15,441 nt of DNA, taken from positions 1 through 15,441 of the forward strand of contig JAICHN010000072.1 of the NCBI GenBank assembly GCA_025924845.1. Direction: 5' to 3'. The position numbers and the translations under genes are program-made. Below are positions 7,793-13,032 of this stretch, piece after piece. This DNA comes from Chloroflexota bacterium (GTDB lineage: Bacteria; Chloroflexota; UBA5177; JANWHV01). Below the pieces are notes generated by a model that saw only the letters and a program-made list of their open reading frames with translations, was not told where the DNA came from and ran no database searches. Position 1 is the stretch's first letter, and the number at the start of each line of letters is the position of its first letter.

Positions 7793-7822
7793 ATTCTATC
7801 ATGAATGGCTTATTTCGGTCAT
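7793..7822 (-). promoter_or_regulatory. Candidate sigma-70 promoter for the sulfurtransferase operon
   Basis: On the - strand, ATGACC (7822-7817) and TAGAAT (7798-7793) are separated by 18 nt. They match TTGACA in 4 of 6 and TATAAT in 5 of 6 positions. Transcription would begin near 7786, giving a leader of about 70 nt. The leader contains a CTTCGG/CCGAAG pairing (7740-7745 and 7765-7770). Confidence 0.5.
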
Positions 7823-7841
7823 CTAAGTCTACTGGTATACT
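7813..7841 (+). promoter_or_regulatory. Candidate extended -10 promoter for the rhodanese-E1 gene
   Basis: TGGTATACT (7833-7841) is an extended -10 element (TGn plus TATACT). The -35 region near 7813-7818 is poor (TTTCGG). Transcription would begin near 7848, leaving a leader of about 110 nt before ATG 7961. The element lies next to and partly overlaps the divergent sulfurtransferase promoter. A weaker TACAAT lies further down, near 7900. Confidence 0.45.
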
Positions 7842-7960
7842 CGGATTTAGCGCTGTGCGCGGCGGGCGCGTAGCAACCCCCTTGGGCAAGTTACAATGAT
7901 TTCCATAAGGATGCGATCTTTAAGCCGTAGGTCAAACAACGATTGGGTGGAGGACAGCCA

Positions 7961-9130
7961 ATGAGCAAGAGTTTTCAGCAACTGCTGCGCGAGACCCGCG
8001 AGCGCGTACGCGAGGAAAGTCCGCTCGTAGTCGCGGGGCGGCTGCGCGGGGCAACACGACCCGTCGTGCTCGACGTACGGGAGCAGGATGAAGTTGAGCA
8101 GGGTGTCGTGGCCGGAGCACTGCACATTCCGCGCGGCTACCTGGAAAGCCGAATCGAACAGGAGGTCCCGGATCGCGATACACCGATCGTGATCTATTGC
8201 GCGGGCGGCGTTCGTTCGGTGCTGGCGGCGGCCTCGCTCGAAGCACTGGGTTATTCCGATGTCGTTTCGATGAGCGAGGGTTTTAACGGCTGGAAGAACG
8301 CGGGCCAACCGTTCGTGGCGCCGCGCACCCTGACCGGTTCGCAGCGAAACCGCTACAGCCGACATCTGCTCATTCCCGAAGTAGGTGAAGCGGGCCAATT
8401 GCGGCTCCTGGATTCCAAAGTATTGTTGATAGGCGCGGGCGGCCTCGGCTCGCCGGCTGCCCTGTATCTGGCGGCGGCCGGCGTAGGAACGCTTGGCCTG
8501 GTGGATGCCGACGTGGTAGACGAGTCGAATCTGCAGAGGCAGATTCTCCATTCCACGGAGAGCGTCGGCAAGGCAAAGACGGCCTCGGCCCGAAAGACCC
8601 TTGAGGCCCTCAACCCCGACGTCAAGGTGATCGAGCACAATCAGCGCATGGTAGCCGACAACGTGCTCGAGATTATCGCGGACTATGATGTGATCGTAGA
8701 TGGGGCTGATAACTTCCCCACTCGCTACCTGCTCAATGACGCGAGTCTGCTGGCCAACAAGCCGGTGGTTCACGGAAGCATCTTCCGTTTCGAGGGCCAA
8801 CTTACCGTATTCAAGCCCCATGAGGGGCCGTGCTACCGCTGCCTCTTCCCCGAGCCGCCTCCGGCCGAACTGGCGCCGTCCTGCTCGGAGGCCGGTGTGT
8901 TGGGCGTGTTGCCGGGGATTGTAGGCTGCCTGCAGGCCAGCGAGACGCTGAAGATCTTGCTTGGCATCGGCGATTCCCTGGTCGGCCGTTTGCTGCTGTT
9001 CGATGCGCTGGAGAGCAAGTTCCGTGAGCTTAGGTTGCGGCGCAATCCGCAGTGCCCGGCCTGCGGTGATAACGCGACGCTCAGCGAGGTCACCGATTTG
9101 GAATTCGCCTGCGCGATGCCGGTTGCCTAG
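7961..9130 (+). CDS. N-terminal rhodanese fused to MoeB/ThiF-type E1 adenylyltransferase
   Basis: 389 residues. The first ~110 form a rhodanese domain: VVLDVREQDEVEQGVVAGAL, the active loop YCAGGVRSVLAA with C80, and SEGFNGWKNAGQPF. The E1 domain follows: RYSRHLLIPEVGEAGQ, the ATP loop GAGGLGSPAA (158-167), DESNLQRQILH, GKAKT and VDGADNFPTRYLLND. Zinc pairs are C291/C294 (CYRC) and C365/C368 (CPAC). C308 in SCSEAGVLGVLPG matches the cysteine that handles the carrier in ThiF/MOCS3-like enzymes. Such enzymes adenylate the C-terminal glycine of MoaD, ThiS or CysO, and the rhodanese delivers sulfur. In MoeZ/Uba4/MOCS3 the rhodanese is C-terminal; here it is first. Start: GGAGG at 7949-7953, 7 nt before ATG 7961. 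Substrate carrier unknown. Confidence 0.92.
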   Translation: MSKSFQQLLRETRERVREESPLVVAGRLRGATRPVVLDVREQDEVEQGVVAGALHIPRGYLESRIEQEVPDRDTPIVIYCAGGVRSVLAAASLEALGYSDVVSMSEGFNGWKNAGQPFVAPRTLTGSQRNRYSRHLLIPEVGEAGQLRLLDSKVLLIGAGGLGSPAALYLAAAGVGTLGLVDADVVDESNLQRQILHSTESVGKAKTASARKTLEALNPDVKVIEHNQRMVADNVLEIIADYDVIVDGADNFPTRYLLNDASLLANKPVVHGSIFRFEGQLTVFKPHEGPCYRCLFPEPPPAELAPSCSEAGVLGVLPGIVGCLQASETLKILLGIGDSLVGRLLLFDALESKFRELRLRRNPQCPACGDNATLSEVTDLEFACAMPVA

Positions 9131-9157
9131 TACAGCTTGGCGTACGGTTCGTCCCGC

Positions 9158-9249
9158 TTGTAGGGGCATCCCTTGTGAGTGCCCTTGGCGACCTGGACCG
9201 GGGCACCCATCACCTAGAGGGTCCCCGATGCTCCTACGGAACCGCCAAG
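9158..9249 (+). repeat. Two-hairpin interspersed repeat, copy 2
   Basis: This block starts TTGTAGGGGCATCCC and ends GGAACCGCCAAG. It matches copy 1 (6147-6226, opposite strand) in both outer parts. The first ~50 bases show about 6 mismatches; the last ~23 show about 4. The middle is longer and different but still folds: CGGGGcACCC pairs with GGGTCCCCG with a single bulged C. It begins 28 nt after the rhodanese-E1 stop. It could end or stabilise that message, but no poly-T follows directly. Confidence 0.75.
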
Positions 9250-9407
9250 GTATTTTAGGCCGGAATGTACTAGTGTTTTTCCATGGTCATAGTTTGAGGG
9301 GCAGGATCCTGCGAGGGTGTTCGCATGGCAGTGACGGGGAGACCGCGGCTGCGAGGACGGCAGGCTGCTACAAACGTTGCGGCCCGGCGCTGCACGAGTA
9401 GCGGCAG
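9250..9407. other. Gene-free stretch upstream of the JAMM protease
   Basis: With the repeat above, this completes the 277-nt gap between the E1 and JAMM genes. It contains TGTACTAGTG followed by five T, and a 12-bp perfect palindrome GCAGGATCCTGC at 9301-9312. I see no credible gene: the frames that run through it have no family-like residues. No ubiquitin-like sulfur carrier is encoded here. A good promoter for the JAMM gene was not identified. Confidence 0.4.
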
Positions 9408-9869
9408 ATGGAGCACGCGGATCGCGTTGGGGCGCCGCTGATCGTGCCATCAACCCTGGCCGCGGAGATGATTGCCCACGCCAGGGCCGGTGTCCCCAAT
9501 GAGGTATGCGGCGTCCTGGCGGGCGACGGCGGAGTGCTTACCGCCGTCTATCCGGTTACTAACCTGGACCCGGACTCGCGCCGCTATCTCATGGATCCCA
9601 AGGGACTTCTGTACGCGATGCTCGATTGCGAGCGGCGCGGCTGGGATTTGCTGGGCTTCTACCACTCGCATCCCACGTCTCCTCCATTTCCGTCAGAGAC
9701 GGATCTGGCGATGGCGTTCTATCCCGACCACTACTACGCTATAGTGTCCTTGCTGAATTCCGCCGCGCCGGAGATTCGCTTTTTCCTGTTTCGGGACGGC
9801 CGATTTGACCTAGCAGCGGTGACCGCGCCGCCGGGTGAAGCGGTTAGGCCACCCCAGGCCGACCGTTAA
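9408..9869 (+). CDS. M67-family JAMM/MPN+ metalloprotease (Mec-like)
   Basis: 153 residues with a complete JAMM zinc site: E32 (PNEVCGVLAG) and H86-S-H88-x7-S96-x2-D99 (YHSHPTSPPFPSETD). Bacterial members of this size cut after the terminal Gly-Gly of ubiquitin-like sulfur carriers. Mec+ of Mycobacterium tuberculosis releases cysteine from CysO-cysteine. This role fits the rhodanese-E1 gene 277 nt upstream, but no carrier gene is adjacent, so the substrate is inference. The start is ATG 9408: a stop codon (9399-9401) lies just upstream in frame, so no earlier start exists, and the ribosome site is weak. Its 3' end overlaps the convergent gene on the other strand by 26 nt. Confidence 0.9.
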   Translation: MEHADRVGAPLIVPSTLAAEMIAHARAGVPNEVCGVLAGDGGVLTAVYPVTNLDPDSRRYLMDPKGLLYAMLDCERRGWDLLGFYHSHPTSPPFPSETDLAMAFYPDHYYAIVSLLNSAAPEIRFFLFRDGRFDLAAVTAPPGEAVRPPQADR

Positions 9870-10539
9870 CCAATTCGACCGCGCGCTGCCAGGAATCAGC
9901 TTCCTCGTACATCGGCTCGCTGCTGAAGCGATAGTCGTTCTTGCGCTGAAACTCATCCAACTCGCCGAGCATACGCCCTATGATTTGCCGGTGAGCCGCG
10001 ACCAGCAATCGGCCCCCTTCCGGATCGCGCATGGCGAGGAGCACGCGGTCGAGGTGGCCGAAGCAGAGGCCGCCTGAGGATTCGTAGCTCTCCACGAAAC
10101 CTCGCGCCTCGCAATGTTCCGCGAAGGTGCCGACGAAGGCGTCCTCCTCGCGCCGCCGTACAACGCAGAGCGGACAGCCGGGTGCGGCGCGGCCCACCCG
10201 CCAGGCTGAACCGCCTCGCCGCCTGCCCGGAGGGAGGATCCCTCTACCGGCGCCCGCTCCCACCAGCCGCTCGGCCAGCGCATGCAGTACGTCGCGATAC
10301 ATGATGGAGGTGCCCAGGGCGCCACCGCGCACCCGATCCACCAGCCACCACCCGTGATCGACGCAAAAGCCGCCCGCTTCACGCAATTCCGCCCTGAAGT
10401 TCACGTCGTTGACGTTCTCGTGAATCAGCAGGTCAAGGTAGCGGAGCAGCGAGGCCTCGACAATCCGGCAGATCGGGCAACCGGAGGCGGCGAACGCTTC
10501 GACGAGCATATAGTAGGCAATGTGACGGTCGGCCTTCAT
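9844..10539 (-). CDS. Protein with duplicated CxxC...CxxH modules (DUF6062-like)
   Basis: A 231-residue soluble protein of unknown function, resembling the DUF6062 family known mainly from Chloroflexota. It contains two similar modules. One has CPIC (C21, C24) and FCVDH (C59, H62); the other has CPLC (C122, C125) and LCFGH (C159, H162). Spacings are almost equal (35 and 34 residues), which suggests an internal duplication with one metal site per module. Basic, low-complexity residues (about 95-120) link them. Start: ATG 10539 (MKADRHIAYYML). The frame is open upstream to 10722, but that part is antisense to the cvpA end and not protein-like. A TATACT box lies only 7 nt before the ATG, so the message may be leaderless. 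The end overlaps the convergent JAMM gene. Confidence 0.82.
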   Translation of the reverse strand: MKADRHIAYYMLVEAFAASGCPICRIVEASLLRYLDLLIHENVNDVNFRAELREAGGFCVDHGWWLVDRVRGGALGTSIMYRDVLHALAERLVGAGAGRGILPPGRRRGGSAWRVGRAAPGCPLCVVRRREEDAFVGTFAEHCEARGFVESYESSGGLCFGHLDRVLLAMRDPEGGRLLVAAHRQIIGRMLGELDEFQRKNDYRFSSEPMYEEADSWQRAVELVNGRPGVA

Positions 10540-10546
10540 GACCTCT

Positions 10547-10552
10547 AGTATA
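10547..10552 (-). promoter_or_regulatory. -10 box for a probably leaderless transcript of the CxxC/CxxH gene
   Basis: TATACT on the - strand ends 7 nt before ATG 10539, so transcription would start at or next to the initiation codon. No convincing -35 was found (AAGGCA at a 17-nt spacing). AGAGGT between box and ATG is a poor ribosome site, which fits leaderless translation. Confidence 0.45.
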
Positions 10553-10595
10553 ACGAGGCCGCGGGATAGTGCCTTTGGGTTAGGGCAAGCCGCGG

Positions 10596-11183
10596 TTAAC
10601 GACCGGGGATTGGTATGCCCTGGCCGAGAAACGGCGCCTCGTTGTGAACCAGGCGAATCATGCTCTGGCGCATGCCGGCGGGCAGCATTCCGGTGTCGGC
10701 GGAAGCGTGACGCCACAGCCACACGGCAACCGTAGTTTGCTTAAGCGTCTTGTTGAAATTCTTCGATCCATATAGTGAGAACCCCGCCAGCAGGATCATG
10801 CTGAGGAGTACGCCGCGGAACAAGCCGAAGAGGGCGCCTCCGAAGCGATCTACCCAGCCAAGCAGCATGACCTTTTGTACGATGCGTAAAAAGTTGGCGC
10901 CGACTTCCACGGCGACCACGATAACGATGAAGGCAATGATAAAAGATACCGACCCGCCGATGGAAGGATGCTTGATGCCGGCATCATTGAGGGCCGGATC
11001 GACAAACGCCGCCAGTTTGCCCGCGAAGATGGCGGCGAGGATCAAGCCGACCAAGCCCGCTATCGAGCGGAGGAGGCCGCGCATGAAGCCATAGAAAGTG
11101 GAAAGCGCGATCAGCCCGATCACGACGGGGTCAAGCCAGGTCGTTGTCGTCGACGTCACCGTGCCGGCGGCGATCGCGAACAT
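10596..11183 (-). CDS. CvpA family membrane protein
   Basis: 195 residues with four hydrophobic segments typical of the CvpA (colicin V production) family. They are WLDPVVIGLIALSTFYGFMR, a second after RSIAGLVGLILAAIFAGKLA, a third around SFIIAFIVIVVAVEV, and a fourth around FGLFRGVLLSMILLAGFSLY. The loop GWVDRFGGALFGLFRG is the conserved family motif. The family sits in the inner membrane; it is needed for colicin V export in E. coli and is linked to envelope stress tolerance elsewhere, but its biochemical activity is unknown. Start: ATG 11183 with GGGAGGA ending 6 nt upstream. The longer frame to 11234 lacks a ribosome site. It lies 56 nt upstream of the CxxC/CxxH gene. Confidence 0.87.
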   Translation of the reverse strand: MFAIAAGTVTSTTTTWLDPVVIGLIALSTFYGFMRGLLRSIAGLVGLILAAIFAGKLAAFVDPALNDAGIKHPSIGGSVSFIIAFIVIVVAVEVGANFLRIVQKVMLLGWVDRFGGALFGLFRGVLLSMILLAGFSLYGSKNFNKTLKQTTVAVWLWRHASADTGMLPAGMRQSMIRLVHNEAPFLGQGIPIPGR

Positions 11184-11263
11184 AGCAGTCCTCCCAAATG
11201 CTTGAGCAACCGCGCCCTGCCGGCGCGCCGCCACTGCATCGTAGCACAGGGAAAACTTCCCGA

Positions 11264-11308
11264 CGTGAGGTTGTCCCGCCCTGTTTTAAGGTTCGGGACA
11301 ACCTCACG
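11264..11308 (-). repeat. Perfect 15-bp inverted repeat between padR and cvpA
   Basis: CGTGAGGTTGTCCCG (11264-11278) and CGGGACAACCTCACG (11294-11308) pair perfectly around a 15-nt loop. It lies just after the padR stop (11320) on that gene's strand, so it may terminate padR. The following T run is weak (GAAGTTTT about 6 nt after the stem). A second small hairpin, GGGAA/TTCCC, adjoins it (11249-11261). The exact 15-bp match, with no GU or mismatch, is also compatible with a small mobile or interspersed element. Confidence 0.7.
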
Positions 11309-11319
11309 GGCCGGTGCGG

Positions 11320-11904
11320 CTAGACCTCAGTAGTGGGCGGCTCACCGAGGATGGCATAGATTTCGCGCCGCGCGCGGTCAACGACGGCGCGAAGCCGGGT
11401 GAGGCGCTGTGGATCGTTGTTGGAAGACCGGGCCGCCTGGATCACGGCGCGGCCAAAGTCCAGCACTTCGCGGCCAAAGGAGCGCATTTCCGGGGACGGA
11501 ATAAAATCCGGCTGGCCCCAATGGCGATGGCGTTTCTCCTCCGATCGATTGGCGAGATATGCCTTCCCCTCGTCAGTAATGGAATAGACGCGTTTGCCTT
11601 CCTCGCTGACCGAGCGCACGTAGCCGCGATCCTCGAGCATCTGGAGCGTAGGATAAATCGTGCCGGGGCTGGGGGAGTAGAAGCCCGAGTAGCGGTTCTC
11701 CAGTTCCTTGATCATCTCGTAACCGTGCTTTGGGCGCTCGGTCAGTAATTCCAGAAGAAGGAACTTCATGTCCCCTCGGCCGAAAATGCGCTCGGGCGCC
11801 ATACCGAAGCGTCGTCCCAAACCTCCCATGTACTCCCTTCCTTTCCGCCGCAAGCGGCGATTACGCAGTAAACGAACCGAAATGAATATCGGCCTGGCGC
11901 ACAC
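11320..11904 (-). CDS. PadR-family transcriptional regulator
   Basis: Up to 194 residues. The winged-helix core is clear: GRGDMKFLLLELLTERPKHG, YSPSPGTIYPTLQMLEDRGY, then GKRVYSITDEGKAYL. A C-terminal helical dimerisation arm of about 65 residues follows, as in PadR-s2 or larger PadR types. PadR proteins are usually repressors released by small hydrophobic ligands. Start is uncertain. GTG 11904 has AAGGAGG at a 7-nt gap but adds an Arg-rich extension (MCARPIFISVRLLRNRRLRR). ATG 11829 gives a more typical 169-residue protein and has a weaker AGGAAGGGAG just upstream. A near-palindrome at 11940-11955 may be its own operator. Targets are unknown; the ABC importer upstream and cvpA downstream are candidates by position only. 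Confidence 0.9.
   Translation of the reverse strand: MCARPIFISVRLLRNRRLRRKGREYMGGLGRRFGMAPERIFGRGDMKFLLLELLTERPKHGYEMIKELENRYSGFYSPSPGTIYPTLQMLEDRGYVRSVSEEGKRVYSITDEGKAYLANRSEEKRHRHWGQPDFIPSPEMRSFGREVLDFGRAVIQAARSSNNDPQRLTRLRAVVDRARREIYAILGEPPTTEV
11846..11859 (-). other. Small GC hairpin in front of the second padR start
   Basis: CGCCGC (11846-11851) and GCGGCG (11854-11859) can pair, leaving a 4-nt loop when the innermost pair is open. On the padR strand it sits directly before the AGGAAGGGAG of ATG 11829. It could affect translation if that start is used. Confidence 0.3.
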
Positions 11905-11911
11905 TCCGAAA

Positions 11912-11918
11912 CCTCCTT
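11912..11918 (-). promoter_or_regulatory. Strong ribosome binding site upstream of padR
   Basis: AAGGAGG stands 7 nt before GTG 11904 in the padR frame, and 9 nt before a GTG at 11902 in another frame. The 11902 frame would give a 13-residue peptide ending at 11861. This is the main argument for the upstream padR start or for a short leader peptide. Confidence 0.6.
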
Positions 11919-11939
11919 GTCTTAGTACCGGGTGGCAGT

Positions 11940-11955
11940 TACCGATATATCGATA
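11940..11955. promoter_or_regulatory. Near-palindromic operator candidate upstream of padR
   Basis: TACCGATATATCGATA is palindromic except for one C/A position, around a perfect CGATATATCG core (11943-11952). It lies about 25 nt upstream of the padR ribosome site, in the promoter region. PadR-type repressors often bind AT-rich dyads in their own promoters, so autoregulation is a reasonable inference. Confidence 0.4.
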
Positions 11956-12071
11956 GTAATACTCTTCGATTCACGGCGCAAGATGTCTCGCGCGATATTT
12001 GAGGCGCGAATTGAGCGCGTGGGCGCATGGCGAATTGGCTAACGGAGGCCGGCAGCGGGCTGTGTAGCGGG

Positions 12072-13028
12072 TTAGGCGGCGCCAGGCTCGGCTGGGCCGG
12101 CAACCGGGGGCGGCCCACTCCGCCGCCTGCGTCGCACGAAGCCGCGTGCGGCGATTGCCAGCCCGACCACCGTCACCACGTAGGGGATGGATTGAGCAAG
12201 CTGCCCTGCGCCGATGTTGGCGGCCTGCATGTTCGACGACACCCCCTGCGACGCGCCATAGAACAAGCACGAAACGAAGGTGCCGACCGGGGTGCCCCGA
12301 CCCAGGGTCTCGGCGGCAAGGGCGATCCAGCCCTGGCCCGCGGACATGTCGCGGTTGAATCCGCCCAGCGGGCCGATCGAGAGAAAACAGCCGCCCAGGC
12401 CGGTGAGGGCGCCGCAGATCATCACCGCGATGAACTGCGTGCGAGGGACGCTGATCCCCACCGTGGCCGCCGCCTCCGGGTTTTCGCCCACCGAACGGAT
12501 ATGGAGGCCGAGCGGCGTTTTATAGAGGACGATATGGGCCAGCGGCACCAGAAGGACGGCGATATAGCTCAACAGATTCTGATTGGTAAAGATCACGCCG
12601 AGGGCGGGAAGCTTATCAAGGCCGGGAATACTATAGGCGGGGATGGTCCGCAGTGTGTCCGGTTGATAGTTCCCTTCGACGCCGAACCAATGATTGAGCA
12701 GGAAGACGGTCACGCCGCCGGCCAGCAAATTGATCGCGATGCCGACTACGATGATGTCTGCCCGTAGCCCGATGCTGACCGCAAAGAAGATCCATGACAC
12801 CACCAGGGCGCCGCCAACTCCCGCCGCGACGCCGAGCCACACGTTCCCACTCGTCCCGGAAGCAGCGGCGGCGAAGAAGGCCGCGAACAGCAGCAGGCCC
12901 TCGATAGCGATATTGAAGACCCCGGCCCGATCGGTGAATAGATACCCCAGCCCGGCCAGAATGAGTACTGTTCCGCCCGAACCGATGGCGTCAGCCAGTA
13001 ACTGAACATTGAAGATCTGACTGAACAT
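12072..13028 (-). CDS. ABC importer permease, NupQ/YufQ-type (BmpA-dependent nucleoside or sugar system)
   Basis: 318 residues with many hydrophobic segments, of the branched-chain-amino-acid/ribose permease superfamily. Typical features are the N-terminal GGTVLILAGLGYLFTDRAGV, FNIAIEGLLL, a DIIVVGIAINLLAGGVTVFL segment and the cytoplasmic coupling loop TPLGLHIRSVGENPEAAAT. AGQGWIALAAETLGRGTPVG near the C-terminus is typical of the second permease of the Nup/Bmp type. It would pair with the permease at 13033 to form the channel. It starts 4 nt after that gene's stop. The C-terminus ends in a basic and proline-rich tail. It is the last gene of the importer operon; no clear terminator was found in 11956-12071. 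Confidence 0.93.
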   Translation of the reverse strand: MFSQIFNVQLLADAIGSGGTVLILAGLGYLFTDRAGVFNIAIEGLLLFAAFFAAAASGTSGNVWLGVAAGVGGALVVSWIFFAVSIGLRADIIVVGIAINLLAGGVTVFLLNHWFGVEGNYQPDTLRTIPAYSIPGLDKLPALGVIFTNQNLLSYIAVLLVPLAHIVLYKTPLGLHIRSVGENPEAAATVGISVPRTQFIAVMICGALTGLGGCFLSIGPLGGFNRDMSAGQGWIALAAETLGRGTPVGTFVSCLFYGASQGVSSNMQAANIGAGQLAQSIPYVVTVVGLAIAARGFVRRRRRSGPPPVAGPAEPGAA

Positions 13029-13032
13029 GACT

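Noticed and set aside
7842..7960. TPP or molybdenum-cofactor riboswitch in the leader of the rhodanese-E1 gene
   Set aside because: No CUGAGA-type TPP core and no clear multi-stem fold was recognised in this leader.
7847..9169. 440-residue open frame on the - strand opposite the rhodanese-E1 gene
   Set aside because: Antisense to a gene with complete rhodanese and E1 motifs; the GC-rich strand simply lacks stops.
8961..9401. Open frame running from inside the E1 gene through repeat copy 2
   Set aside because: Its RGIPCECPWRPGPGHPS segment is a translation of the interspersed repeat, and a similar peptide appears at copy 1; it reflects the repeat, not a protein.
9131..9407. Missing ThiS/MoaD-like carrier gene between the E1 and JAMM genes
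   Set aside because: No frame here gives a 65-95 residue beta-grasp protein ending in Gly-Gly.
12027..12767. 246-residue open frame on the + strand opposite the ABC permease
   Set aside because: Antisense shadow; the permease on the other strand has the family motifs and operon spacing.
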